Source: Cryptococcus deneoformans JEC21 (taxonomy: Eukaryota > Basidiomycota > Tremellomycetes > Tremellales > Cryptococcaceae). Taken from it: DNA of 64,000 nt. The notes beneath the pieces are model-generated. The model was not told the DNA's origin. It did no database searches and worked only from the letters and a program-made list of their open reading frames with translations. A program made the position numbers and the translations under genes. Below are positions 11,702 to 22,280 of this stretch, piece by piece (the first letter of the stretch is position 1; each line of letters starts with the position of its first letter). The stretch is from positions 195,001 to 259,000 of the forward strand of contig NC_006680.1 of NCBI RefSeq assembly GCF_000091045.1, read 5' to 3'.

Positions 11702-12116
11702 TGCTTGATGAAAGACTGCAATTCCAATAATTACACATTGAACCTATGATGATTTGGCAAATGAAAGTGCTAAAAAGGAGAAGGTTCACTGAGAGAAATG
11801 TCCTTGGGTCCAGAGGCAGGCAAGGCCCAGATTTTTGACATCAACACCCCCAGATTAGTTGCATCATGGAAAAGCCATCTCCATTACTGGTGTCACTTCC
11901 AGCTATTAAAATATAATATTGGGGGGTGGTAGGAGGGTTTGATGTCATCCACTCAGGGGTTGCCTGCCCCTCTTGCCTTGGGTACGAGGTCAAAAGGGTG
12001 TATCAAGGGGGGCTGTATTTATGGGGGGCACAATAGGGCTTTCAAGTGATGGGACAGTGGAATTATGACTTGCCTATGTACATCAATACTAGCTACTGGA
12101 CATCGGTAATAGAACT
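11702..12116. other. Intergenic, G-rich patches, no gene seen
   Basis: Contains G-rich stretches around 11920-12030 (GGGGGGTGG-like) and no sustained coding frame. Confidence 0.5.
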
Positions 12117-12493
12117 ATGACTTTTCTCGCCTCAGAACAGCAGTCATTCATGATCAACCATTTGGGAAAACATGTATATCGCCAATTGGTCGCCGCACTA
12201 GCTATACTGAACACTGATAACATGTGGAGCAGCTGGATGAGGAAGGAACTTGGAAGGAACAAAACCGCCGAAATCTCATTGCACCTCGGTCTGGACAGGT
12301 CATTCATTCAGTGACGGATCATCTTGATCGTAATGTCACATTGGCACGCCTTCTGAGCTCAAAGTATCTCCAAGAAGACATTACCGTTTGTGGCAAGGCA
12401 GTGTCTCTGATTCTTGCATATCCACACAAACCTTTCGTGATCCGTCTCATAATTACCAACGAGGTCTCCTCATTCCCTATTATATCGTCCTAA
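12117..12493 (+). pseudogene. Two overlapping frames that look like one broken protein gene
   Basis: The first frame starts with ATG at 12117 (MTFLASEQQSFM) and closes at 12314. A second frame, open from about 12224 to 12493 with no ATG near its start, continues with similarly protein-like composition (RNLIAPRSGQVIHS, LARLLSSKYLQEDI, VSLILAYPHKPFV). The simplest reading is a single gene with a one-base shift near 12215-12230, but no intron of normal length can join the frames. I recognise no family. The second frame ends four bases inside the convergent minus-strand gene that closes at 12497. Confidence 0.3.
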
Positions 12494-12496
12494 AAT

Positions 12497-13330
12497 CTAT
12501 ACCCAAGATACGGCCACTCCGAGCCTTCTGAGCGCAAGGTCCACCAGCAGACGAGAATAAATCATGTGGAATTGCGCAAGCACCTTCCTTCCCAGTCCTG
12601 CATTGTCCGATACGGATGGTGTGCTTGGTAAAATAAAACCATTCGACTTCTCGTAGCCCTCACTAACGAGGTATGTCGTAAAGTTGAGACGAATATGCTG
12701 CGGAAGGGGAGAAGGAACGATAGAGAGGACGTGATACCCTCCTAGGGATTTCTCGGAGAGGGAAAGGGAGCCCCATCGGTAGATGAGCGAGCCGCAAGAA
12801 AGGGTCTGGGAGGCTGTGGTAGGCGGAGACGAGAGATTGGCTTCTAAGATGAACTAATGAAGTGGGAGTAAGACTGAGGCCGCGGACTGAACATAGAATA
12901 TGGGAGGGGCACATACACAACCTCCTACTTCGGTGGCACCTTTATCAAATCTTCCCCTCTCAACAGACTGTATTTTTCCACTTTCTTCAAAAGGCTGCAC
13001 TACCCCTATTTTTCCCAAACCATTGACAATTGCTCCCTCCAGCCTTAAAGCCCATGTGCTCCAGAAAGCGCGCGCGAACGTATATACCATCTTTCCGTCT
13101 TCTCCCTCCTCTCCCTTGTTGGAAAGGTGCAGACTGGGGATATCCACAACCCATGCATCACCAGCATTACATTCTGCCCAAGCTTGAGAGGTGTATGGTG
13201 GTTCTGGTGGCACAGGAAATTGGGGGGCTGGCATGGAAGGGTATAGCCGAACGAGGCGGAAGTGTTGCTGGTACGTTACAGCAGCCGCGAGTGTGGTGCT
13301 CACCAAGACTGTTCGGAGTGTGCTTGGCAT
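12497..13330 (-). CDS. Hypothetical 256-aa protein with N-terminal hydrophobic helix
   Basis: I do not recognise the family. Exons 13330-12917 and 12853-12497 join in phase 0 across a 63-nt intron (donor GTATGT, acceptor CATTAG). The N-terminus MPSTLRTVLVSTTLAAAVTY is a basic start plus a short hydrophobic helix, consistent with a membrane anchor or mitochondrial signal. The middle contains 'GDAWVVDIPS' and 'RAFWSTWALRLEGAIV', then 'GSLIYRWGSLSLSEKSLGG'. The C-terminus is amphipathic and helical (FHMIYSRLLVDLALRRLG). No catalytic motif is visible. A TATAAAAG box lies about 53 bp upstream on the same strand. Confidence 0.75.
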
Positions 13331-13382
13331 ACGAGGAAGAATTGATAGTATATGCCCATGATAGGGTGTATGTAATGGTGGC

Positions 13383-13390
13383 CTTTTATA
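13383..13390 (-). promoter_or_regulatory. TATA box of the gene starting at 13330
   Basis: The minus strand reads TATAAAAG about 53 bp upstream of the start codon, a reasonable TATA position if the leader is short. Confidence 0.4.
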
Positions 13391-13393
13391 TGT

Positions 13394-13626
13394 TATAGGC
13401 GAGGCGCAGCTTCAATCGCAGGATGATCGAAGGCAATACGTACACGCAGTAGAAGCAACAAAGACCGAGCAGTCTCGGCTGAGAGACATGTACCAGTACG
13501 AAGCCCGGCATGATGGACAATGGCCGATGGTCCCGCAGCAGGCGAGAACGGAAGGCGGAGCGGATGAAGACTTCGATGAGCCATTTCGGTCAGTCCCAGC
13601 AAGTAGAAACGCGAGACCGGCAGCCT
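13394..13626 (+). other. Exon-like open frame with no identified start exon
   Basis: After a TTATAG acceptor-like sequence, a plus-strand frame stays open for about 75 codons with strongly protein-like, charged composition. It contains KTEQSRLRDMYQYEARHDG, then an acidic GGADEDFDEPF, and ends RPAA-stop at about 13626. No upstream ATG exon could be found that does not run antisense to the gene starting at 13330. It may be the last exon of a small gene or a remnant. The complementary minus frame (13656-13393) looks less like protein. Confidence 0.35.
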
Positions 13627-13791
13627 AATAAACACGATTGCTTGCTGAAACCGCAATAAGTAGGAACAATCTCCAAGTCATCTCGGCTTTTGCTGTCCTC
13701 GTCGCCTTTTCCCATACAGCTAGCTGTTCCCAACGAATATCATACATATCATCAGGCATACAAATTGCGAGCTCGATCGGAACCAAGATTT

Positions 13792-14856
13792 CTACAGAAG
13801 ATCATACCGATCTTTGATGTCCTCATCAAGTTCCCTGACCACAATGCCCTTGTTCAAAAATCGGCTTGTATCCTGACGAGTATGTAGAGGGCTATGTAAA
13901 ACGCGGTCACGGATTGCCTTAGGGTCTTTCGACACAAAAAACTCCATTTTTGAAACCACCACACCTTCAGTCGGAAGATCCGCTCCTTCTAGCTCATTCC
14001 ATACAGCATATAGATCATCCATATAGTTGAGGACGCATTGTTCTGTCGCGGCCCTCTGATACTCGTCCGATTCTTCCATTGAGCAACCAGGCTTGACCAT
14101 AAGAGGCCAGTGGGGAATGATCAAACGTGAAGTTTGCGACCCCATCCAGCTGATAGGTAGCAACTGTGCATTCACATTTTGACGAATAACCAAAAAATCG
14201 GATCTAGGGTGATAGCTGCTGACCATTGTCATCGTTCGAGGGGAGAAATAATCCGCAATTGCTTGGATATCTTCGGAGCACTCTCCGGAAGTAGGGTCTC
14301 CAACGTCGACATAGAGGACAACTTCTCGAAACTTTCTCCCAACATGGCTCATGAGCAGCCTACTGTCATCGCTTGTCGTGGCAGGAAAGCCTTGACACCA
14401 ACGAGTGAAGAAAAACGTTTTAATAGCTTCCCATGAGATGTCAATCCTTTCGACATTGCAAAAGATTTTCCTGTTGCGTAATGTTGCAAATAATAAGGGT
14501 ATATGGAACTGGGTGAGGATACTGAAGCCTTCAAAGTTTTTAATGCGCAAGATGTGCGTGTTCTCGAACGCCATGACACCTCGCTCAAAGGCAGTTCGAT
14601 CTCCGCACAGAAGTGAGCAGAATAATTTATTGCTGACAGAGACTTCCCGATAGATAGTGCGTATTGTCTTTTGATAGTATCGTCGTGTGAGAGTGATTGT
14701 GGAAAGGGGTGCGATGAGTAGTAGTTCGTCAAAGATGTAGTCTTGGACAGGGAGGAGCTTTGAAAAGGACGAGGGTTGGTCAAAGCTCCATGGTAATTGC
14801 AGAATGGACATTTGAGCGGGTGTAGGGGACATAGGTGGGGCTATGGAAACTTGCAT
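13792..14856 (-). CDS. F-box-like hypothetical protein, intronless (354 aa)
   Basis: A single uninterrupted exon of 354 codons from ATG 14856. Residues about 38-80 (YIFDELLLIAPLSTITLTRR, then YREVSVSNKL) resemble the 'F-box plus R-x-x-Y' head of the fast-evolving F-box-like families common in Tremellales. The rest has no leucine-rich repeat that I can see. Such proteins often act as substrate adaptors of SCF ubiquitin ligases, but the fit is weak and function is unknown. The lack of introns is unusual beside its intron-rich neighbours. Confidence 0.75.
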   Translation of the reverse strand: MQVSIAPPMSPTPAQMSILQLPWSFDQPSSFSKLLPVQDYIFDELLLIAPLSTITLTRRYYQKTIRTIYREVSVSNKLFCSLLCGDRTAFERGVMAFENTHILRIKNFEGFSILTQFHIPLLFATLRNRKIFCNVERIDISWEAIKTFFFTRWCQGFPATTSDDSRLLMSHVGRKFREVVLYVDVGDPTSGECSEDIQAIADYFSPRTMTMVSSYHPRSDFLVIRQNVNAQLLPISWMGSQTSRLIIPHWPLMVKPGCSMEESDEYQRAATEQCVLNYMDDLYAVWNELEGADLPTEGVVVSKMEFFVSKDPKAIRDRVLHSPLHTRQDTSRFLNKGIVVRELDEDIKDRYDLL

Positions 14857-15281
14857 AGCAAGTATCGATATTCAAACGGAACCATATAATTCTGTTATCA
14901 ACATGTTAGCTCCAAAGCAATGCCCATTCATTACGCTTACTGTCTTTCGGTCACGCCTCAGTTTGAGGATAGGACCGTCTCCAGTTTTACTCTAGGGTTC
15001 ACTGAATCCCCTAAAATGCGTCAAATCTTAAGAAATGCTTGCGAAGGCGCCAATGATTTATGCTTCGTTCTTTGTCGTTCATATCTCACAGTTCGTTGCC
15101 TGCAGCCTCGGCCAATGCTGGTTGCCGAAGGCGACAAGGAATAAGTTACGTAAAGCACGACGCGTCGGAAGTTACGCGTTTTCGTTGGCATGGCATGTAG
15201 TGATGTTCGTCGTCGTTATCAACAATCTGTACACTCCAACACAGCGAGTGTTTCAAGTAGATTCTATCTATCAACTTGAAC
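14857..15281. promoter_or_regulatory. Divergent promoter with ACGCGT pair and TTACGTAA site
   Basis: The gap between the F-box-like gene and the TBCD gene carries TTACGTAA at 15146-15153 and two ACGCGT boxes at 15160-15165 and 15174-15179, about 105-120 bp before the TBCD start codon. These match bZIP and MBF site consensus sequences; use in vivo is inferred. Confidence 0.45.
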
Positions 15282-18200
15282 ATGTCGAGCGCACCCTTGG
15301 CTGATGATTGGGAGCCGACATACACTCATTTCTCCCACAAAACTGAATTTCTGGACTCTTTGCGGAAGTTCGTGACGTTAGACATCGGCAAAGAGTCCAC
15401 TGAAAAGGAGGATGAAGATGAGGACGCGCTTGTAACTTGCTTGGGCGCTGTCGTAAGTCAATTGGTGGTTAACCTGCATCATCTGACACCTGTGGTAGCT
15501 GGACTATTATTTGCCAATGCCCGGCTTACTCGACCCGTCGCTAGACGAGATTGTTCGGCCGATCATGCAACTTCTGGAGAAGAGCTTGCACACAATTGTG
15601 GAAGAAGACAGTTGTACTTCTAATCCAGTTAACCCAAAAAGGCTTGAAAGACTAGGCCGAGTGCTCAACTGGGTGGTCAAGGTTCGCGGATGGAAGGCAG
15701 TTGGTAAGTATCTCAATGACTGTAGACTGCAGTTGCTCACAATGACGTGCAGTCCCCCATTTTCCATCAACGATACCTAATCTCCCTATCCTCATCAAGC
15801 TTTTATCCCCTCCCACCTCACCTTCTGCTTCAACAAGCCCTGCAACTCCCCATCACCATCTACTATCTCCCACGACAGCTTGGGAGCTTCGTGCCGTACT
15901 CTTGCTTTGGCTAGCCTTGCTTCTGACTGTTCCGTTCAACCTTTCGGCCCTTTCAGATTCGGACGATTTCGTCTCAAGCGCACCTTATGGTATCGATCTC
16001 CCGTCTGCGGAGCTGCTGTTCCCTGTCGCCGCCTCCGAACTTGCTCAAAAGGTTACATTCTTGGCAGTGCCTCTTCTGCATCGACCGGGAAGAGAAGGAG
16101 CATATGCTGCTCTTGTACTCGCTAGGCTTTTGTCTCGAGAGGATTCTGTACAAAACCTCCGAGGGTTCTTCGCTTGGGCAACATCTGAGATCGAGGAAGG
16201 GGATCGCGAATCAGAGAGCCACCTCATTGCGTCACTCTTCACCTTGCTTGCCCTTTTCTCGTCCCTCCTCAAACCTAATCACCTCCCACTAGTGGAAGGC
16301 TTCTTGGAAGAGAAATTACTGCCGCATCTCAGAGGGTCAAGAACCGCAGCCGAGTCCGGTCTGATTAGGAAGTTGGCAATTAAGGCCAAAGGCAGATTAT
16401 GGGTTTCAAAACTTGGCAAAAAGTACTATGATGACGATGATGTCGACTTGCCAGAGGGTTTAGAGGAAACAATGGATGATTTAATGGGTGGTCTTTCTGA
16501 CAAAGTGAGTGGATCTCTCCATCATCCTCTTTACCACGATCTGACCGAACCTACGTAGGACACGATCGTACGTTATTCGTCAGCCAAATATCTCTCTCGT
16601 ATCTCCGCCTTGCTTCCTCCAGCTTTTTCATCTCAAATTGTCCTTGCTACCATCGCCCTCTTTGCCGGCACTGAAGAAGAACCCGTCCAATTCACTTCAT
16701 TTGGAACCGTCATCGATCCTGGAGGATCTTCGGCTTCAGGTGGGACAATGGGCTTCGGCGGCTCAGAGGTGCAGAGAGGAGAAGCGAGATGGCACGGAGT
16801 GTGTTTGGCTCTGGCTGAGATGGGTCGACGAGGTCTAATCTGGGGCGAAGCCGTAGGAGGCGCGGTAGAATGGGTCGTCAAGGCTCTTACCTTCGACCTT
16901 CGTCGGGCCTCCCATTCAATTGGCGCGAACGTCCGTGACGCTGCGTCTTACCTCCTGTGGTCTCTTTCCCGAGCTTGTCCGCCTTCAGCTTTGGAACCTT
17001 ATGCAAATACCATCGCAACCAATCTTGTTTGCGTGGCGTGTTTCGACCGTGAGGTTGGAGTACGTCGAGCTGCGAGCGCAGCTTTCCAGGAAGGTGTAGG
17101 GAGGACGGGAGTGTATCCGGAAGGGATCGATGTTTTGGCCAAGACAGATTTTCATAGCGTAAGCGTGCGCCGAACAGCATTCTTAACAGCTTCTCAAGCA
17201 GTTGGGGTGTGAGTATACCCCTTAAAACCTACACAATACCAAATCTGACCAGAAGTGCAGACACAGTGTTTATAGAACGGCGATGATTGATCATCTACAT
17301 AATATCACACTTCGACATTGGGATTGTTCTATTCGACGTTTGGGAGCCCAAGCGCTACGAAAGCTGCTTGAGGTAGACCGTAAGGAAATGTTGGAGTATG
17401 CCTTGCAGCGAGAATTAAAGGAACTGGTCTCTCTAGATTCTGTCAATGTTCACGGTGCTCTTGTAGCGCTAAAGGAAGTAGCAGAGATGTTTGAGGACAG
17501 TGACCCCAGAAACCAGATTGTACGTCTCTGCGTGTCGAGTTCAGCGTCAATTGACAACTCCTGCAGATCTTCGATGCCCTTGCTACCATTCGTGCCGCGA
17601 CTTTAGTTTCTCAACAAGCAGCCGATGTATTGTCGGCCCTTTGTGATCTTTTGTCCACTATCCTCAACCCCTCTATAACTTCTTCTGCCACAACACAGTC
17701 GGTCCTAGCAAGGTACTTTGAGCTGACGTCGAAGCGAAGAGAGGTGGAAGTCCATGAAAGTATGGCGCGTGTATACAGGAGGTTGAGTGAGCTAAGAGAT
17801 TGTGAGAAGGACATTAACAAGTATGTATGGTCAATTTTAGCCTCGAAAGGAAGCTAACACACACACCCATAGATTAATCAGTGATTTGAGGTCGTTCAGA
17901 GTTACGCAACGTCAGTCGGCTACATTAGCGCTTGGACATATCCAGTACCCCACTGCTCCCTCTTCTATGGCGGAAAAGACTGTCGTGGCGCTTTTGGGAT
18001 TGTTAAAAGATCCCATAAAGACTGAAGTTGAAAGTAGGCGATGGGCAGTAAGGTCCTTGGGAGATATCGCTGTCCAACGAATGGATGGATCTCTTGTCGG
18101 TGAGAACGCTAGGTTTACATGCGTGAATGCCAACATAATGACAAAACATAGTTGAATCGACAACTCTCAATACGGTCGTTCGAGCATTCATTAAAGGTCT

Positions 18201-19378
18201 TGAAGACTACTCGACTGATCAAAGAGGCGACGTTGGCTCGTGGGTTCGTATTGCATCTCTCGACTCCATCGGCCGTGTACTAGCTTCCCTTCCGCCACAT
18301 TCTTCCTTGTCTTCAATGCTCGAGCCTGGAATTTGCGACGAAGCTATCGGTGGATTAGTAAAGCAAGGTGTAGAGAAGCTCGAATCCGTTCGTTCGGCCT
18401 CAGCATTGGCTTTGGCAAGGATGAGAGAGTGTGGGTGGCAGTGGGATACGCAAGATGCAATGAGCGTGTCTAAAAAGCAATTGGCTGAGGAAGGATTCAG
18501 ATATGTAGACCAGAAGGAATGGTTTCAATCTGCAATGCCGCTCTTGGAGAGTCGATTCAGGAAAGAGCTTGTAGCCGGACTGATATTTACGATAGGCAGC
18601 CAGGTGGTCACTTTGGTAAGTATCGCACTTTTTATGCCTCTCAATTGCTGACCGTCACTTATTTAGTCAAACTCTGCCCTACACCCTCTTATCGAATACC
18701 TGATGGTTCACACTTCAACCATCGTTTTCGTCCTGCAGATAATTTCAAGCCTTATGGCCGATAACCTCAACTCAAACCGCATATTCATACCCACGCTACA
18801 AACACTGCATAAGCTGTTGTCTGCCAACATATGGGAGGACATTGAGGATGCTGAAGATTGCAAGGGGGCGGCTGACGTGTAAGTAGTAGTCTTTCCACAT
18901 GAACTGCTCGGCTAACCTTTTACAGGCTGATGAAGTCTCTGGGCGCTGCAACAAGGGGCTTGGGAAATATGAAGTCTATTGAGAGAATATCAGCCGCCAT
19001 GAGGGTGTACGTGTTCCTGTTTCAACTCGGTTGTAACCTAGCTGACAGTGTCGTCATCTTTCAGTGTTATCGCTTGCCTGACTGCTCCCTCGGAAGTGCG
19101 TTCAAAAGCCACCTCCCTAGTCTCGCTATTCCTTGCCCATCGCTTCCCTCGAGTAAGTCCATCATTTCGATGTCGTAGATTCTAACCTAATTCTGGTGGG
19201 ATTATAGATACGTGCAATGGCTTCTGAAGAGATATACCTGGCGCTATCCGAAGTGGATGATGATATGGGTGAGGAGTTGGAGCAAGTGTTGCTTGAGACG
19301 GACTGGGTGGGCTCTGGAGTTGAAGTGCAGGCCGAAATGGTTGTTCAACTATTACATGGGCGAAAAGAGGAGCCATAG
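15282..19378 (+). CDS. Tubulin-folding cofactor D
   Basis: HEAT-repeat chaperone that captures beta-tubulin and takes part in assembly and disassembly of the alpha/beta tubulin dimer with cofactors C and E. About 1,150-1,200 residues over roughly a dozen exons, the usual length for the family (TBCD/Alf1/Cin1). Recognisable segments are a conserved 'DTIVRYSSAKYLSRISALLP' repeat (about 16560-16620), 'ANVRDAASYLLWSLSRA' (about 16927-16980) and 'RRAASAAFQEGVGR'. The helical repeats HWDCSIRRLGAQALRKL and RRWAVRSLGDIA follow. ATG 15282 (MSSAPLADDWEP) is the first good start; the frame ends at 19378 with HGRKEEP. Splice sites are GT-AG with CTGAC/CTAAC branches. Confidence 0.9.
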
Positions 19379-19451
19379 GAAAATGTTATAATAAAATACA
19401 ATATTCACCATCCTATCACAGAGTTATTTGGTAGTGGATGAGCTGCTTACT

Positions 19452-19755
19452 TCAACCTTCCCCGTCAAGTGTGACTGGGAAGCGTACATGGTTAGTATGA
19501 TTCTTCAAATGGACGGGACAGGCCGATCGATAAAGCTGAGGATCCTCTGCCTTAACATGGAACAAATTATCACGCTTCTCTTCCAACGCCTTTGGAGGAT
19601 CCACAACTATACCTGTTTTCTAACTTTCCGTCATATAAAGCAATGGCGATCGTATGTCGAGAGGCTTCTGTTGAGTCTACTTTCGTTTTCTGCCAGCCTC
19701 TTTGTTTGGTTCGTTCGCTGTTGGTTGCCAAGAGCGGGAATGTCGTAATCATCAT
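19452..19755 (-). CDS. Small hypothetical protein (about 80 aa), two exons
   Basis: An open frame on the minus strand (19619-19452) reads KTGIVVDPPKALEEKRDNLF and then HVKAEDPQLYRSACPVHLKN, ending TLDGEG-stop. Its composition is clearly protein-like. A first exon from ATG 19755 (MMITTFPLLATNSERTKQRG) joins it in phase 0 through a 61-nt GT-AG intron (19680-19620, donor GTAGAC, acceptor GTTAG). The weak donor makes the first exon uncertain, and the start may lie elsewhere; a TATATATA-like stretch sits near 19895. I recognise no family. It lies tail to tail with the TBCD gene. Confidence 0.5.
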
Positions 19756-20143
19756 AGATCAGTTAGGCATGCCAAAGTGAGATCTGGTGAGGGAGGTTGT
19801 TTATATTGCTTATAAAGTTGCCGTCGAACATTGAAAGAGAAGGGATGGATTGTTCTAGAAAAGTGCAGTAATGCATGTTCAAAGTAGCGTATATATACAT
19901 AATAAGCACGGAGATGTTGAGAGAGGATATCCTCAAGAGAGGGATATTTTGTGTAAGTAACTGGTATAAAAGTCTACATTCTACTCTCTCATCGCCATAT
20001 ATTCAGTTTAATCTTTCATTCTCAAGTCCAGTCTATCCAGATTGTTCCCACTTGTCGTGATCTCACGTCGAGGCAATTATTCTCTTCTTCCGACCTAGAC
20101 GTACCCGCCCCAATACACAAGCTCAAACGACGGTCTGTTCAGA
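19756..20143. other. Intergenic, divergent promoter region
   Basis: Holds a TATATATA-like element near 19890-19900 and a pyrimidine-rich leader (19980-20060) before the F-box-like gene at 20144. No further gene seen. Confidence 0.45.
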
Positions 20144-21394
20144 ATGCTTCCAGACCCTTGCCGGGAGCAAGTCTCCCCCAAGGTACCGCTGGAGCCACTT
20201 GGATCCCTGTCATATCTCATATCCGACGAAGTGCTGGGAGAAGACCCTACGGACGTACTCTACCTACGAGTCTCCAGGGAATTTTACAAGTTTATAGTCC
20301 CTCAAGTCTACCGCCATCTCCATCTACATACCGGTAATGTTTTCAGTGTCCTCTACCCTCTCGATGATTCGCTAGTAAAACGACGTTTAGATGGTGAGCG
20401 TAAAGCCAAAGCACTCAAGAACGTCAAGGTTGTTACTCTTGAAGAGTTCTTCAGCGCCGCGCGTATTGCTTGGTGGAGCGAACAGTGGAGTTTCCAAGTC
20501 AATCCTCATTGGCGAGATGCGGTCCCTCGTTCTCCTGTACGAGCTTTCCCAGCAATCGAGCACGTCCATCTTGGCGAGAATTTCATTAACCCCGACATTA
20601 CACCGAAATGGGACGCCATCATCGATCATACTTTTACTCGCCAACTTCCGTCCCCGTCATTCTGTAATGACGTCCCAATTGACAAGAGCGACCACCCAGA
20701 TTTCTACTTTGATCACTCAATATATCTTGATCAGTACAAATCCCTTATCCGGTTACTTGCCTCCAGACAAAACATTCGTCTTCGACGCTTCACTTTTCAC
20801 GTCCGTCTGACCAAGGATCTTAATGGGTATCAGCCTTATCTGTTCAACTTGGATAATGACAAAGTTGTACCAATCTGGTACATCTTTGAAGTCGAGGAAG
20901 AGGAGAAATACTCTACTATTGATTTGATGGACAGAATTTTCAAGCGCTTTCTCCAATACCCCAAAATCCACCAATTAAACAACCGGATCAAGCTCATTCT
21001 TCCCGACCGACCAGACCTTGAGAGCTCATTAACCCAGCTTGGTCAACGACAAGGCGACCATAATCGAGCAATTTTCCAAACATTCCGAAACCATGTACTC
21101 CCACTCACAGCCGACCGCGTGTGCCCTTGTAAGTCACCCGTCATTCCCCGCAATCCCAAGAAAGCACCTCCAAAGCACATACATAGGTGTATGTTCGACA
21201 ATGAAGATAAAGGTGACTCGCACGGATACGGTAACGAGTTTGGCGCAGGAGTCTATTTTACGGATGACAGTCAGCCAGTGGTCAGTTATGCGTCGTCATG
21301 GGGAGGCGGGAGGACGGGCGCAACTTTTGGAGGGTTTGGAGGTGGGTATGGATTTATGGGAATGCGTGGCGGTTTTGGTGGAGGGTTTAATTAA
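20144..21394 (+). CDS. F-box-like hypothetical protein with Gly-rich tail, intronless (416 aa)
   Basis: A single exon from ATG 20144 (MLPDPCREQ). Residues about 22-60 (GSLSYLISDEVLG, DVLYLRVSREFYKFIVPQVY, RHLHLHTG) resemble the F-box-like head of Tremellales hypothetical proteins and the gene at 13792-14856. The central part is charged and aromatic. A Cys/Pro/Lys-rich patch (CPCKSPVIPRNPKKAPPK) follows at about 21116-21180. The last 30 residues are almost pure Gly/Phe/Met (GGFGGGYGFMGMRGGFGGG), resembling an RNA-binding or low-complexity tail. Function is unknown. Absence of introns is unusual here. Confidence 0.75.
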   Translation: MLPDPCREQVSPKVPLEPLGSLSYLISDEVLGEDPTDVLYLRVSREFYKFIVPQVYRHLHLHTGNVFSVLYPLDDSLVKRRLDGERKAKALKNVKVVTLEEFFSAARIAWWSEQWSFQVNPHWRDAVPRSPVRAFPAIEHVHLGENFINPDITPKWDAIIDHTFTRQLPSPSFCNDVPIDKSDHPDFYFDHSIYLDQYKSLIRLLASRQNIRLRRFTFHVRLTKDLNGYQPYLFNLDNDKVVPIWYIFEVEEEEKYSTIDLMDRIFKRFLQYPKIHQLNNRIKLILPDRPDLESSLTQLGQRQGDHNRAIFQTFRNHVLPLTADRVCPCKSPVIPRNPKKAPPKHIHRCMFDNEDKGDSHGYGNEFGAGVYFTDDSQPVVSYASSWGGGRTGATFGGFGGGYGFMGMRGGFGGGFN

Positions 21395-21976
21395 AGTTCT
21401 GGTGGGGAAAGTGGGAGATTCTGGTCGAAAGATGATGTCAGAAAGGGGTACAGTGATGAATTTCAAGGGGCGCGCATGGTTGTAGCATCTGTAAAGTGAG
21501 TTGAACAAGAATGACTTTTTCCCCATTCATTAGGCTAACTTCTTCCCAGATAATTGTAATATATCTGTTGTATGTGATGTAATAGGACGACGTTGCCATC
21601 ATCACCGGAAACTTTATCAAGCAATGTGCGATAAAGTCAGGCCCCAGGATAAGAAATGGATAACTCATGATCACGTTCAAAGCTAGCTTCGTGTCTAACC
21701 AGATCGACGCATAAAGGAAGTGCCCACCCAAGAAAAGTGGATCAGGGGTAGTCAACATTCAGTAATGAGACCCACATTGGTTTAGTCTTCGTCCTCCTTT
21801 CATCCTTTCTTCTCTATTAAGCGAAAGATGTACTTTTGCATCAAGTCAGTTCGGAGCTCAACTTCAGAGAAAGAAAGAAGGCCCACGCGAGCACTATAAA
21901 ATTATCCCCAGAAATGAGCTCTCAAACTCCCCACTATATCCATTCTCTCTCAACAGTCAACAGTCAACAGATAAAA
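21395..21976. other. Intergenic, 3' UTR then TATA-type promoter
   Basis: No gene seen up to a TATAAAA box at 21895-21901 and a pyrimidine-rich leader (TCAACAGTCAACAG direct repeat near 21952-21969) preceding the small ORF at 21977. Confidence 0.45.
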
Positions 21977-22280
21977 ATGAACCAGAAGAAAGAGGACCTT
22001 TCAGTGCACCAACAAGAAGATGGCGATAACCAAACAAGGATTGGCGCCCTGTCTGACGCGGGTTCCCGAGTCCAATCTGAAGTTGGTTTGAACTGTTCTT
22101 CACCTACTAATTGTAATTGTGAAGGGAATTAACATAATGAGGTTATAGAAAAGAAGCCAGACTCAACAGGGCACTGATACAACAGCTCCAATCACTTCTC
22201 ATGACACCAATCATGATGATGGTAACCAACAACGGATGTCAGAACTAGATTATCGTATGCTTATAGCCTTTTATTTTTAA
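21977..22280 (+). CDS. Putative small Gln/Asp-rich protein (about 77 aa)
   Basis: ATG 21977 opens MNQKKEDLSVHQQEDGDNQT, about 75 bp downstream of a TATA box. The frame can be joined in phase 0 to a second protein-like exon (KRSQTQQGTDTTAPITSHD) through an intron at 22082-22148 (donor GTTGGT, acceptor TTATAG, TTAAC branch), ending at 22280. Another donor, GTATGC at 22254, could extend the gene. No family is recognised. The hydrophilic composition is consistent on both sides of the intron, but the donor is weak. Confidence 0.4.

Noticed and set aside
15276..15281. Start of the TBCD gene two codons upstream
   Set aside because: That codon is TTG; the first ATG is at 15282.
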